A stretch of DNA of 64,000 nt, taken from NCBI RefSeq assembly GCF_902497785.1, contig NZ_CABVHK010000003.1, forward strand, positions 124,001 through 188,000, in the 5' to 3' direction. Position numbers and translations under genes: made by a program. The notes beneath the pieces were generated by a model. The model ran no database searches. It worked only from the letters and a program-made list of their open reading frames with translations, and was not told the DNA's origin. This document shows positions 27,803 through 36,952 of the stretch, one piece after another (position 1 is the stretch's first letter; every line of letters begins with the position of its first letter). Origin of the DNA: Pseudomonas fluorescens (GTDB taxonomy: Bacteria > Pseudomonadota > Gammaproteobacteria > Pseudomonadales > Pseudomonadaceae).

Positions 27803-30800
27803 GTGGACACATCAGAAGACACCACATTACCCAACGCCGCCGACCGGCTAGCGCTCAAAAACCTGGTACCCACCCTGATCCAGGCCTGCCCCGACATGTA
27901 CGAAATGGCCTGCGAGGTTGCTCAGAATATTCTGACCAAACATGGCGTGACTCACCTGGACCCCGAACAGGTTTACTGGCATCGATTCAAATGGTCCGCC
28001 AGTCGTTGGCAAGCTTTTACAGGCTGGGAACACAACGGCGCAAAACCCACTGAGTCGATGACCTTGCCGCAACTGGTGATCCAGCGTTTCCGCGTCGGCG
28101 ATCAGGACAACGCCGATATGCTGGACGTCGACGCAGGCTTCTACACAGCGGGGCCGGAGGCCGAGAATTTCAACGAAACGAATGAAGTGCGCCTGCATGG
28201 CAACGAGGTGTTGAAGGATTTCTGGGCGATCAACTTTGCTGATCTCTTCGATCAAAGAGTGGCTTCATTCTGGAGCAAGCACAGCGAGACATTCCGCGCC
28301 CTGGCCAAATGCACGTTTCTCACCAAAGCCATGGAGGATCGCGAGGGCGGCCGGTTATCGGATGATAATTTCCGAACCGTGATCAAAGCCCTGGCCGGCA
28401 ATGTGAGCTGGCCAACAACGCTGCAGATGCTTGAAGAGCAAACCCGGCCAGTCGATGGCCTGCGCCTGAGTCTGTTGAAAATCGGCGGGTACGTGGCAAC
28501 CGATATTCTGTGCATCATCGACGACCATGGCAGGAAAATTCTCTACGTACCTGGCGAAGTCTGGGGCCTCCACGCGTTCGAAACTTCCCGCGATCTGCAT
28601 TGGTGGGTGTTGTCGCAGACCCGTAAACCCGCTGACCGCAAGCGCTTCCTCGCGCACTTCCAGGTCGCCGATCACGACATCATGGAAGACACCTCCTGGC
28701 GGGACGCGGCGAAATTGAAGTGGATCTCGGTGTTGAGTCCTGTCGTGAGTGTGGCTGCGACCCTGTTCCCCGCACCGCATGTCGAAAACGTCGGACTCAA
28801 CCATGTCCTCGATCTACTGGTCAGCACGTGGGACAGCGCCGATCACACACTGATCGAACACACGGGCGATGCGATCAACGAGGATGCCTTCGCGTTTCTC
28901 GCCAGCGCCACCCATGCCCGCATGATCAGCGACGCCACCTTCATGATGCACACCAATGGCGATCTGCGGAAAAAACTGTGGGTCGGCTATCTCAATGCCT
29001 TCAACCGCATGTTCGGCCCCATGGCAGCCGTCGGCTGGCCCGTGGCGCTGGCGGTCGTCGGCGCGGGTATCGCCAACGTCGGCTTGCAGATTGATCAGGC
29101 GGTCAATGGCAAGACTCCAGGCGAGCGCAAGGCCGCGGTGACGGGCGCGATATTCGCGACTATCGATACCTTGTTCAACGCAACTTTCATCAAAGGCAGT
29201 GGCCACCTGCCGGAAATTGCCGAGGCCGAAACCTTCTTCGCGCCTGAAGAAAAACTGGCCGAAGCGGCTATCGCCCGCACGCCACTGCCGGCACTGGAAG
29301 ACATCGCGCCAACACGCATCCTGCCCGCGGAGCCGGAGGATTTTCTCGCGTCCTTCAAGACCGATATCACCGAGGGCACCCGCGTCGAAGCGGGCGACCC
29401 CAAGTTTCAGGAGATCATTCAGACCGCGTCGGGCAAGCACTACATTTTCATGCGCCGCGCGGGGAGCGGCGGCTATTACCAGGTGCGATATGTCGAGCAA
29501 TTGCGTGGCTGGGTGATTGTCGATCCGGCCAACCCCTTTTCGTTTTACCGCAATGTACCGATTCGTTTGAACGAAGCCGTGAGATGGGAGCCCACCGCCC
29601 GCAACGGCCTCAGGGGTGGCGTGAAGATTTTCGGCAAGTGGCCCTTCGGACACACGGCCGACCCCCTACCCGAGGTGGAAGCGCAGCCGCTGGCATACGA
29701 CGTGCCACCCGCATCGAGACCGGCACTGCAACCGGTGGCGGAGGCTGACATCGATGATTTTCCGCTGGACCCGCAAGACCATAGCGACCGTATCTATGAA
29801 AATTTCAAGGCATCGCGCCGCACGCTGTACGACGACGCCATCACCTTCTATGTCGGCCCTGAATTACCGCCGCGTCCGCTCGTACCGGCGTTCAAACCGA
29901 CAACGCCGTTTGCCGAAATGACCAAGCGCCTGTTCCAGGAGAACCCCGGCCTGGTGATCGGACAGGACAGTTCCGGCATCGGCGCCAGGCAGGTGCTGAT
30001 CGACAACTTCAAGGCGTTGAACAAGCAAAAGATCAGAACCCTGTACATGGATCACCTGTTCACCGATTTCCATCAAGCGGATCTGGATGTTTTCCACAAG
30101 ACCGGCAAGATGCCGCCCGCACTCGAACGTTATCTGAAGGCCCTCGACACCCGGTTCAAGACTGATCCGGCCGGACCTTATTCCTACACCGAGCTGGTGA
30201 AAAGCGCGCAGAAAAACCACATCCGCGTCCAGGCCATCGACAGCATGGCCAGCCGGCGCTTTCCACACATGGAGGGGACGACTGAGGCGAGTAGCAGCAA
30301 AATGATGAACTACTACTCGGCCACCACCCTGCGCGCAGATCAGGCCGCCCGGGGTGCTCACCGTTGGGTGGCGCTGGTGGATGAGACGCGCGCCAGTACG
30401 TTCGACAAGGTTGCCGGACTCAGCGAACTGGAAGGCACGGTGGCGCTGCGCGTCGACGAAAGCGCGTTCGGCCAGGCTCAGGGGCTGACCGCTGATCCAG
30501 GAAAAAAGATCAAGGACATCGCCGGAAGGACCGTCGATGAACTGAAGAGCGACCTGCGCCTCCAACTGCGTGCCGAACCTGCGAAGGCTACGGCCCGCAC
30601 CCTTGAGGAGGCGCTGCCCAAGCCCGGCAAGTTCATGTTGCAGGAGCCATCCACTCTGGTTCACCGCAGTGGCGATGGCACCTTGGTGCACACGCCGATC
30701 CAGCAGGATGAGACAGGTTTTTTCATCGTCCGTCCGAAATGGTCACGGGTCAGTGGCCGTCATTTCGATAGCGTGCATGAACTGGCCGAGGCCATCGAAC

Positions 30801-32110
30801 ATGAAGGCTTGTCGCAGGTGCGGGTGCGCATTGATCCATCGGCCGGCCCCGGCACGCTGCCGGACATCGAACCCTCGACCTCCGTCCCCGGCACCGTGAC
30901 GCCACAAGCCCCCGACTTGACGATCACGGACCCGCCGCGGATCTCTTCGCCCTATGAGATCCCGGTGCAGGAGCGAGCCGAACTGAAAAGCGCTGCCGCG
31001 GGCAATGATCCTCGCCTGTTGCCCGACTTCCTCGATACGCACGGCAACTCGCCCTATGACGTGTTCAGGGCGCTGCGAAAACAAGTGTATGAGGCTGCCG
31101 CTCGCTTTTATGCCGAACTGCGCCTCCCGACGCGTCCACCGATTCCGTCCGTGGATCCGGCCTTGTCGGCGCAGGCGCTCATCGAGCGATTGTTCGAAGA
31201 GTTCCGCGGGCTGGTCATCGGCGAAAGCCATGCCGACATCGGCAGCAAGCAATGGCTCATCGACAATATGCAAGCGTTGGCCAACAAGGGTGTGAAGACT
31301 ATCTACTTCGAACATCTGCTCACCGACTTTCACCAGGCCGCGCTGGACAACTTCGCCAGGACCTCGGTCATGCCCCGGGATCTTGAGCGGTACCTGGTCG
31401 AACTCGACCGCGGCCACATGACCGATCCGCTGCAACGCTATACCTTTCTCAACGTGGTCAAAGCGGCAAACCGGAACGGCATCCGGGTTCAGGCCATCGA
31501 CTGCATGGCGAGCTACCGGGTTGAAGGGATGAGAATTAACGACCCGACGGCACGGCAGAAAATGATGAATTTCTACGCTCACACGGTGATCGAAGCCGAC
31601 CAGGCTGCACGCGGGCCGCACAACTGGGTCGCACTGATGGGCAATTCCCACTCGAACACGTTCGAAGGCGTTGCCGGTGTCAGTGAACTGGAGGGCGCCG
31701 TCGGCCTGCGCGTCGAGGATGTCGCCGAAGGAAAATCCGCCGGTATAGAACCTGATCCTGGCAAAAGCTTTTCCGATGACAGCGGCAAAAATACGGGAAC
31801 GGTCAGAGGTGACCTGCGCCTGCAAGTTGAAACGCCGTGGTACACACAGTCGACCCCAGAGATTGAAAAAATGCTCTCCCAACCGGGTATGTACACCTTG
31901 AAAAAGGAACTGGGCGAAACCTTTCTGGTTCATCGCGGCCGCGATAATGCGATCGTACGGACTGAGATCCACTCTGAATCCGGCCGCGTTTACATTAAGC
32001 GTCCGGCGTGGCCGACCGTTCATGAGAAACGCTTCGACAGTATCCAGGCGCTGCTCGCGGCGCTGAATCAACGAGGCATGAAACTGGCCGGCTGGTCCAA
32101 GCCCTTGTAA
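27803..32110 (+). CDS. Dermonecrotic/Mcf-type toxin with two effector units, second intact
   Basis: This is a 1435-aa protein. The GTG at 27803 has AAGGAAAG about 8 bases upstream. Residues 1-430 parallel the previous gene (identical RFRVGDQDNADMLDVD and GDLRKKLWVGYLNA-like segments), with hydrophobic helices about 395-440. Two effector-plus-tail units follow. Unit 1 (about 690-1005) has decayed motifs (VIGQDSSG, YMDHL, VDETRAST). Unit 2 (about 1110-1430) keeps VIGESHADIGSKQWLIDN, YFEHLLTDFHQ and MGNSHSNTF, the pattern expected of the TIKI/EreA-like metal-dependent fold. The gene seems to come from a tandem duplication of the upstream gene plus an internal duplication. It ends at a strong terminator. 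Effector chemistry is inferred from motif resemblance only. Confidence 0.78.
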   Translation: MDTSEDTTLPNAADRLALKNLVPTLIQACPDMYEMACEVAQNILTKHGVTHLDPEQVYWHRFKWSASRWQAFTGWEHNGAKPTESMTLPQLVIQRFRVGDQDNADMLDVDAGFYTAGPEAENFNETNEVRLHGNEVLKDFWAINFADLFDQRVASFWSKHSETFRALAKCTFLTKAMEDREGGRLSDDNFRTVIKALAGNVSWPTTLQMLEEQTRPVDGLRLSLLKIGGYVATDILCIIDDHGRKILYVPGEVWGLHAFETSRDLHWWVLSQTRKPADRKRFLAHFQVADHDIMEDTSWRDAAKLKWISVLSPVVSVAATLFPAPHVENVGLNHVLDLLVSTWDSADHTLIEHTGDAINEDAFAFLASATHARMISDATFMMHTNGDLRKKLWVGYLNAFNRMFGPMAAVGWPVALAVVGAGIANVGLQIDQAVNGKTPGERKAAVTGAIFATIDTLFNATFIKGSGHLPEIAEAETFFAPEEKLAEAAIARTPLPALEDIAPTRILPAEPEDFLASFKTDITEGTRVEAGDPKFQEIIQTASGKHYIFMRRAGSGGYYQVRYVEQLRGWVIVDPANPFSFYRNVPIRLNEAVRWEPTARNGLRGGVKIFGKWPFGHTADPLPEVEAQPLAYDVPPASRPALQPVAEADIDDFPLDPQDHSDRIYENFKASRRTLYDDAITFYVGPELPPRPLVPAFKPTTPFAEMTKRLFQENPGLVIGQDSSGIGARQVLIDNFKALNKQKIRTLYMDHLFTDFHQADLDVFHKTGKMPPALERYLKALDTRFKTDPAGPYSYTELVKSAQKNHIRVQAIDSMASRRFPHMEGTTEASSSKMMNYYSATTLRADQAARGAHRWVALVDETRASTFDKVAGLSELEGTVALRVDESAFGQAQGLTADPGKKIKDIAGRTVDELKSDLRLQLRAEPAKATARTLEEALPKPGKFMLQEPSTLVHRSGDGTLVHTPIQQDETGFFIVRPKWSRVSGRHFDSVHELAEAIEHEGLSQVRVRIDPSAGPGTLPDIEPSTSVPGTVTPQAPDLTITDPPRISSPYEIPVQERAELKSAAAGNDPRLLPDFLDTHGNSPYDVFRALRKQVYEAAARFYAELRLPTRPPIPSVDPALSAQALIERLFEEFRGLVIGESHADIGSKQWLIDNMQALANKGVKTIYFEHLLTDFHQAALDNFARTSVMPRDLERYLVELDRGHMTDPLQRYTFLNVVKAANRNGIRVQAIDCMASYRVEGMRINDPTARQKMMNFYAHTVIEADQAARGPHNWVALMGNSHSNTFEGVAGVSELEGAVGLRVEDVAEGKSAGIEPDPGKSFSDDSGKNTGTVRGDLRLQVETPWYTQSTPEIEKMLSQPGMYTLKKELGETFLVHRGRDNAIVRTEIHSESGRVYIKRPAWPTVHEKRFDSIQALLAALNQRGMKLAGWSKPL

Positions 32111-32111
32111 T

Positions 32112-32150
32112 AAAAAAGCCGCGTGAAACATCGTTTCACGCGGCTTTTGT
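32112..32150 (+). terminator. Intrinsic terminator after the toxin pair
   Basis: GCCGCGTGAAAC, loop ATC, GTTTCACGCGGC, then TTTT, with an A-run upstream, so it may also act on the other strand. Confidence 0.92.
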
Positions 32151-32160
32151 GGCAATCCCT

Positions 32161-32257
32161 GTAGGAGCGAGCTTGCTCGCGAAGAACGTCACGACAACGC
32201 GTTTTTTCAGCAACACGCGTTACCGTTGTCGTCCATCGCGAGCGAGCTCGCTCCTAC
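32161..32257. repeat. REP pair, GTAGGAGCGAGC type
   Basis: Inverted arms about 55 bases apart. This is the last REP before the integrated element, ending 24 bases left of its boundary. Confidence 0.87.
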
Positions 32258-32280
32258 AGTGGGAATGCGGTGTACTTATT

Positions 32281-32292
32281 TCATTCCCACTC
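32281..32292. other. Left attachment repeat (att core)
   Basis: TCATTCCCACTC, identical to the guaA stop-codon region at 45698-45709. The bases just after it match the right copy only partly. Confidence 0.75.
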
Positions 32293-32960
32293 TATTATCA
32301 ATAGAACTAAAATCCCCCGACTGCCATGGTAATTATCCAAGTATTTTCTAAAAATACCATGAACAATACCATTACGCTCTAACACGTCTATCGATTACTG
32401 ACATTAGGTTAGGTTTTGTTCGGTCCCTTTTGTGAAAGGCTCAAGCTCGCGGCAGTTCGATACTGAGTCACGCTGAACATGTCAACGCAGGAAATAAAAC
32501 GTCATCGGTTGGTCCGCTTCAGAACTCGACGCGTCCTGCTTAATTTTCTCTTGAATTAGCGACTTTGGTGTTCGCGGGTAACTCTTTTTCCGAATCACGA
32601 CGACACATTGGCAAGCCCGCGCGTAGACATCGCCCAACACACGATTCGCATGACTGAGATCTAATCAAATTTAGATTGTCAATGAACGCCAGAGATAGCT
32701 ATACGCCATTACTCAGTGCTAGCCAGTGTCGGTGGATGCTAAGCTTCAACGCGTCAGGTAGGAATACCGAAAATCATTGATCGAGTCATGATTGGATGAG
32801 CAGAGTCGACCATACGAATGAGAGCTACTCGTGCCCTTCTCATACAGCAACGCACGCTATGGGCATCGCGTCGTTGCTTTGATCTAGGATGACTACGTCT
32901 TGTGAGACACACCGTGTAGAGCTGGCTAAAAACGATAATCACTCAAGGATAAGAGCTGTA
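32293..32960. other. Left end of the element, no supported gene
   Basis: About 670 bases of mixed, AT-richer DNA. Near the boundary are CCATGGTAAT (32323), ATACCATG (32354-32361) and ATACCAT (32366-32372), which repeat the arm-like motif found beside the integrase and are probably integrase or excisionase arm sites. The rest must hold the promoter of dtcA. A minus-strand frame at 32754-32942 has no support. Confidence 0.55.
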
Positions 32961-35900
32961 ATGGGCGCATCTGGGACTTCAAAAAGTGTAAATATTAAAG
33001 CGGAACAAATGGCTGCCAACAGATTGGTCGGTCAGTTCCTGACTATGGTCAAGTCATATAAAAGATCCGACATACCAATTTTCCAGCTGAAGAAGAAAGC
33101 AAAACCAAATCATATATTCCACACTTTTTTAAAGATCCCCGATATTCGCGACCATCTCGCCATGGCATACGGAGACCCTTTTCCAAAAAACATAAATAGC
33201 TTGCACAGCACTACCGTTGTTGGTTTTGCTTTATCAAGATTAAAAGAGTTAGTCTGGGCTATCTCAAGATGCAATCAGTATGGAAAAGAACTCAAACGCT
33301 ACGTTCAATTGAGACAAGGCTTTGAGAAAGCAATCTTATCTAACGACAGAAATGACAGCTGGGCACACTTGGCAAAAATAGAGGAGGAGTTCGGATATTC
33401 TACATGGCTAATCCAATCGAAGCTAAGCATTGCTCAGCACTGGGATGGCTTCGAAGGGACGAGAAAGATAGAGAACGAATACACAAGCATCATTGAAAAT
33501 AATGCACTCCTGAGCACCATTTTGTGGTTTTCCAAAAAGCGAATTGAAGCTGCCACATTAAAATTAAATTTGGAAGAAGAACTTGAGGAATACATCTCAG
33601 GTTTAGACGATAAATTAAAAACGTATTTACAGTGCAAAATTCTTGGACAGACTGACATGCTGTCAGACGCAATGCCTGAAATGTTGCTGATGGAGGGCCA
33701 TAGTAGCCTTATCGACTTATATGAAGCTCTTTTATCTGGATTGCATACGGCTGTACTCACTGACGGTCTAACAGGCCGCATACCGAAAGAAATTTTAAAA
33801 CCAGTTTCGGTTTTGTTCTCCAAAACAGATGATCCAAGTCTAGTAGGCATACTTAGAGGCTTAGGTATAGTTCCGAACAGCTATACATTGATATGCCCAA
33901 TACGAGCCAATGCAGTTGAGTTATACCTCCAAGATAAACATGATGAATTTTTAAAAGCAGTTGACACCCCTTTAAAAGACAATCCATTTGACGTATATCT
34001 ATTCACACTAAAAGTAAAATCATTAATCGCACTTAATATACCACATGAAGAAGAGAAAGGCATTCTTAGTCATGTAGCTAAACACCTGAGGGACGTATTG
34101 CTTCTGAATGACGAGGCGTATATTTCAGGGCACACACTTCTCTCTTTAACTGGCCGTTTTTATTGTCAGTCATGGATGAACTATTTCAGATCTTTAGTAA
34201 TGCATACCCTTAAGGAGGAAGATGTTGAATACCCTTCCTACTGGATGAGGGATATGCTGATGAGAGATCACCCCCTAAGTCCATATCTAGCATTAATATC
34301 TACTGGTGAAGCTAAGACCCAAGCCCTAAGCTCGATCAATTTAAAAAAGCAGTATCCGACGGCATTAATGCTTCAGCATGTATTAATTAGCGGAACAACT
34401 GACAACACCATCGACCTGCCACAGATTCGAGTTAAAAAAAATCTGGCTAGATATTATCTTCGCACAAAACAGCCAATCCAAGCCCAAGAAATATACTACT
34501 GGTTATATCGCAATGTATCCTCGGCAAATGTAAGTCGCTTTGGCGGGGGAATGGCAGTGTGCCACCTACTCCAAAAAAACATCCCCAAGGCTGCAATGGC
34601 TGTTGTGGAGAGTATGTTAGCGAATCCTAGAATCCCATCAGTTGTTCCAATAAAAGAAGTCGCAGATGCGCTACCTAGCGCCGATGAATGGCCAAATTGC
34701 GTTAGCTACCCTTTATTGCTTGGCTTCTTTTTAGAGTTTTTCGACGGCAGCAAATTATCAGAACTACGATACGCCTTTGAGAAATTCCAACTAGAAAATG
34801 ACGTTGACCATCCGGACGACCTGCTAAAACTTTTTGACGAGTCACAAAAAGGACTTCTTGTAGCGTATCTACAAAAAATATGGCATCCGGAGATCATGCG
34901 AAAGACGTTGATATACGACGGTACGAGAGTGATAGAAGAGGCTCGAATTAAAGTATGCCAAAAACTATCCGAAATTGATTCCGCAAATGAAAAAATTTAC
35001 ATGGAGGAAATCAAAGATAGAGTGAAGCAGCTTGCTATCGCAAAAGGCATGACTATGGTACAGCAAAGCAAAGTGTACGTAGACGTCGATGCGATTAGAA
35101 AAGCGCTTCGTAGTAAGCTTGGCAACTCATATGCAATGTACAAGGCTGCAACATACGCCCCCCAGAATCAAGCCGAACAGATGAAAGAGGACTTTTCACA
35201 AGTATATTTTGAGGCTGACTCAGAAGCGGCGTCGATAGCAAGGCTTATAGCGGACATTGCTATGATCAGCCGAGAATCCACGAGTGAAGCGGATGTACAG
35301 TTTGACGCCCTTTATTCTGAGGTCACGAATGAATTTCTAAGAGGAGGCCATGGGTTAAATGCATACCTTAGCACTAGGGTTAGGCACGGCACGCTTAGCA
35401 ACACACTTCGCAAGCCAGTAGAGGACGAAAAACTCGTCACAAGCAAAGAGAAAGATCGGGAAACCTATACACCTAATAGCCATTGGATGGAAGCTTTCTC
35501 GGAATGTTCGTCTCCTGAACATCTGAATATTCTTCGCGACTCTCTAAATGGGTTCTCTCAAGACTTTGATGCAATACTCGACATTCTTCGCGACAAGCTA
35601 TTGCAAATTCGGATCGTGAATGAAGCAGTGACTGGTGACAAATCAAACTATGGTCTTTTCATATACAATTCTTCAAGACTCGAAAGAAAGCTCGCACAAC
35701 TTGAAGATCAAGAAATAGAGAGCATTGATAAATTCATCGACAAATGTGTTGATCGACTATGGGAAAAAACAGACCAAAACTTGGAACTGGTACAGCGGGT
35801 ATTTAGCACGAAAGTTAAAGATTTCTTCCATGATACCTTTGACGCCCTAAATCGACGAATTGAACCCCTAGCAGGAGATGCGGCATACGGCGAATTGGTC

Positions 35901-36485
35901 AACGCAATAATGCGGGCACGCACGAATACTCGGATCCGACTAGACGTGGTCACATCATGGTTCAAAAGAAGCGAGGTCTATGATCGGCAAGACTATTCGG
36001 TTGACTTTCCTTTCCATATCGCCGTTAACATGATCAGAAATACGATTTCGATCGCGTCGAATTGGGAGGGAGCTACACTATCAACAAACCCGGACTCAAA
36101 AGCAATGCCAGGGCGGACACTGGACGCGATGGTTTATGTTTTCTACGGGCTTATTGAAAATGCGATTAAACACTCAAAAGTCGATATCAGTGACCTTAAA
36201 GTACATGCCGAACTAAACTACTTTGACGGTCGTTACTCCATGGCATTCACAAACAATGTTGACTCAGAAAAAATATCAGAAGAAGATTTGAAAAAGGTAA
36301 TTCAGATCAGAGAGTCTATCAAATTAAAAGAGTCTAGCAGGCGTGCTCAAGGTGAAGGAGAGAGTGGTTTACATAAAATATGGCTTGCCGCAAACGGCCC
36401 AGTCCATAAAGATGCAACGCTCGAATTCCATCATACTGACTCAGCCTTTAATGTTAGTCTAGGTTTTGTTATTGAAAGGGGTTGA
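32961..36485 (+). CDS. dtcA: Detocs sensor kinase DtcA (helical repeats + GHKL ATPase)
   Basis: This is a 1174-aa protein. The N-terminal ~700 residues are alpha-helical and repeat-like (for example QAQEIYYWLYRNV, then PKAAMAVVESMLANP), consistent with a TPR-type sensor. The C-terminus is a histidine-kinase-like ATPase: N-box LIENAIKHSK near 1064 and G-box GEGESGLHKIW near 1132. No canonical H-box is seen; LSTRVRHGTLSN near 800 is one candidate phosphoacceptor region. ATG 32961 follows AAGAG at good spacing; ATG 32889 is in frame but poorly placed. It overlaps or abuts dtcB and forms a three-gene operon with it and dtcC. This order and these domains match Detocs, in which phage infection triggers the relay. 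Low GC marks it as acquired. Confidence 0.85.
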   Translation: MGASGTSKSVNIKAEQMAANRLVGQFLTMVKSYKRSDIPIFQLKKKAKPNHIFHTFLKIPDIRDHLAMAYGDPFPKNINSLHSTTVVGFALSRLKELVWAISRCNQYGKELKRYVQLRQGFEKAILSNDRNDSWAHLAKIEEEFGYSTWLIQSKLSIAQHWDGFEGTRKIENEYTSIIENNALLSTILWFSKKRIEAATLKLNLEEELEEYISGLDDKLKTYLQCKILGQTDMLSDAMPEMLLMEGHSSLIDLYEALLSGLHTAVLTDGLTGRIPKEILKPVSVLFSKTDDPSLVGILRGLGIVPNSYTLICPIRANAVELYLQDKHDEFLKAVDTPLKDNPFDVYLFTLKVKSLIALNIPHEEEKGILSHVAKHLRDVLLLNDEAYISGHTLLSLTGRFYCQSWMNYFRSLVMHTLKEEDVEYPSYWMRDMLMRDHPLSPYLALISTGEAKTQALSSINLKKQYPTALMLQHVLISGTTDNTIDLPQIRVKKNLARYYLRTKQPIQAQEIYYWLYRNVSSANVSRFGGGMAVCHLLQKNIPKAAMAVVESMLANPRIPSVVPIKEVADALPSADEWPNCVSYPLLLGFFLEFFDGSKLSELRYAFEKFQLENDVDHPDDLLKLFDESQKGLLVAYLQKIWHPEIMRKTLIYDGTRVIEEARIKVCQKLSEIDSANEKIYMEEIKDRVKQLAIAKGMTMVQQSKVYVDVDAIRKALRSKLGNSYAMYKAATYAPQNQAEQMKEDFSQVYFEADSEAASIARLIADIAMISRESTSEADVQFDALYSEVTNEFLRGGHGLNAYLSTRVRHGTLSNTLRKPVEDEKLVTSKEKDRETYTPNSHWMEAFSECSSPEHLNILRDSLNGFSQDFDAILDILRDKLLQIRIVNEAVTGDKSNYGLFIYNSSRLERKLAQLEDQEIESIDKFIDKCVDRLWEKTDQNLELVQRVFSTKVKDFFHDTFDALNRRIEPLAGDAAYGELVNAIMRARTNTRIRLDVVTSWFKRSEVYDRQDYSVDFPFHIAVNMIRNTISIASNWEGATLSTNPDSKAMPGRTLDAMVYVFYGLIENAIKHSKVDISDLKVHAELNYFDGRYSMAFTNNVDSEKISEEDLKKVIQIRESIKLKESSRRAQGEGESGLHKIWLAANGPVHKDATLEFHHTDSAFNVSLGFVIERG

Positions 36486-36487
36486 AA

Positions 36488-36952
36488 TTGAATATTTTGA
36501 TCATTGAAGATGACGACGAAAAGCTGATGAAAATTACAAATTTTGTTGAGACAACCTTTGTAGGCTCGAAGGTAAGCTCAGCAAGATCTTATGCATCAGG
36601 ATTAAGGAAAATAATCAGCCTTAAAAGCACTACGGATATTATTTTAATGGATATGAGCATGCCAAGCTTTGATATAGCTGAGCACGAGCCAGGAGGCGGA
36701 ACACCGGAACATTTCGCCGGAAGGGATTTATTGGCTCAAATGAAACTGCGAAAAATTTATGTCCCAACGGTAATAGTCACCATGTTTGATTCATTCGGTG
36801 AAAAAGGAAGTGAGAAGTCCCTAAACCAATTAAAAAATGAGCTCAAATGCGAATATGCGCCGCCGTTTGTTGGGCTCGTCTATTACGACTCCCGCCAAGA
36901 AGGATGGCAGTCTGAACTAAAACTAATTATTCAGGAATCTCGTCTATCATGA
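36488..36952 (+). CDS. dtcB: Detocs lone receiver protein DtcB
   Basis: This 154-aa protein is a receiver domain with no output domain. Acidic residues EDDD (7-10), phosphoacceptor Asp55 in ILMDMSMP and Thr98 in VIVTMF are in place; the usual late Lys-Pro is not seen. The TTG at 36488 has AAAGGG 7 bases upstream; the TTG at 36482 would leave only one base. The stop of dtcA lies just before it, and its own stop overlaps dtcC by ATGA. In described Detocs systems DtcB draws off stray phosphate and prevents accidental activation of DtcC. Confidence 0.86.
   Translation: MNILIIEDDDEKLMKITNFVETTFVGSKVSSARSYASGLRKIISLKSTTDIILMDMSMPSFDIAEHEPGGGTPEHFAGRDLLAQMKLRKIYVPTVIVTMFDSFGEKGSEKSLNQLKNELKCEYAPPFVGLVYYDSRQEGWQSELKLIIQESRLS

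Noticed and set aside
32754..32942. Minus-strand 62-codon ORF upstream of dtcA
   Set aside because: It overlaps the probable promoter and start region of dtcA and has no ribosome site or family pattern.
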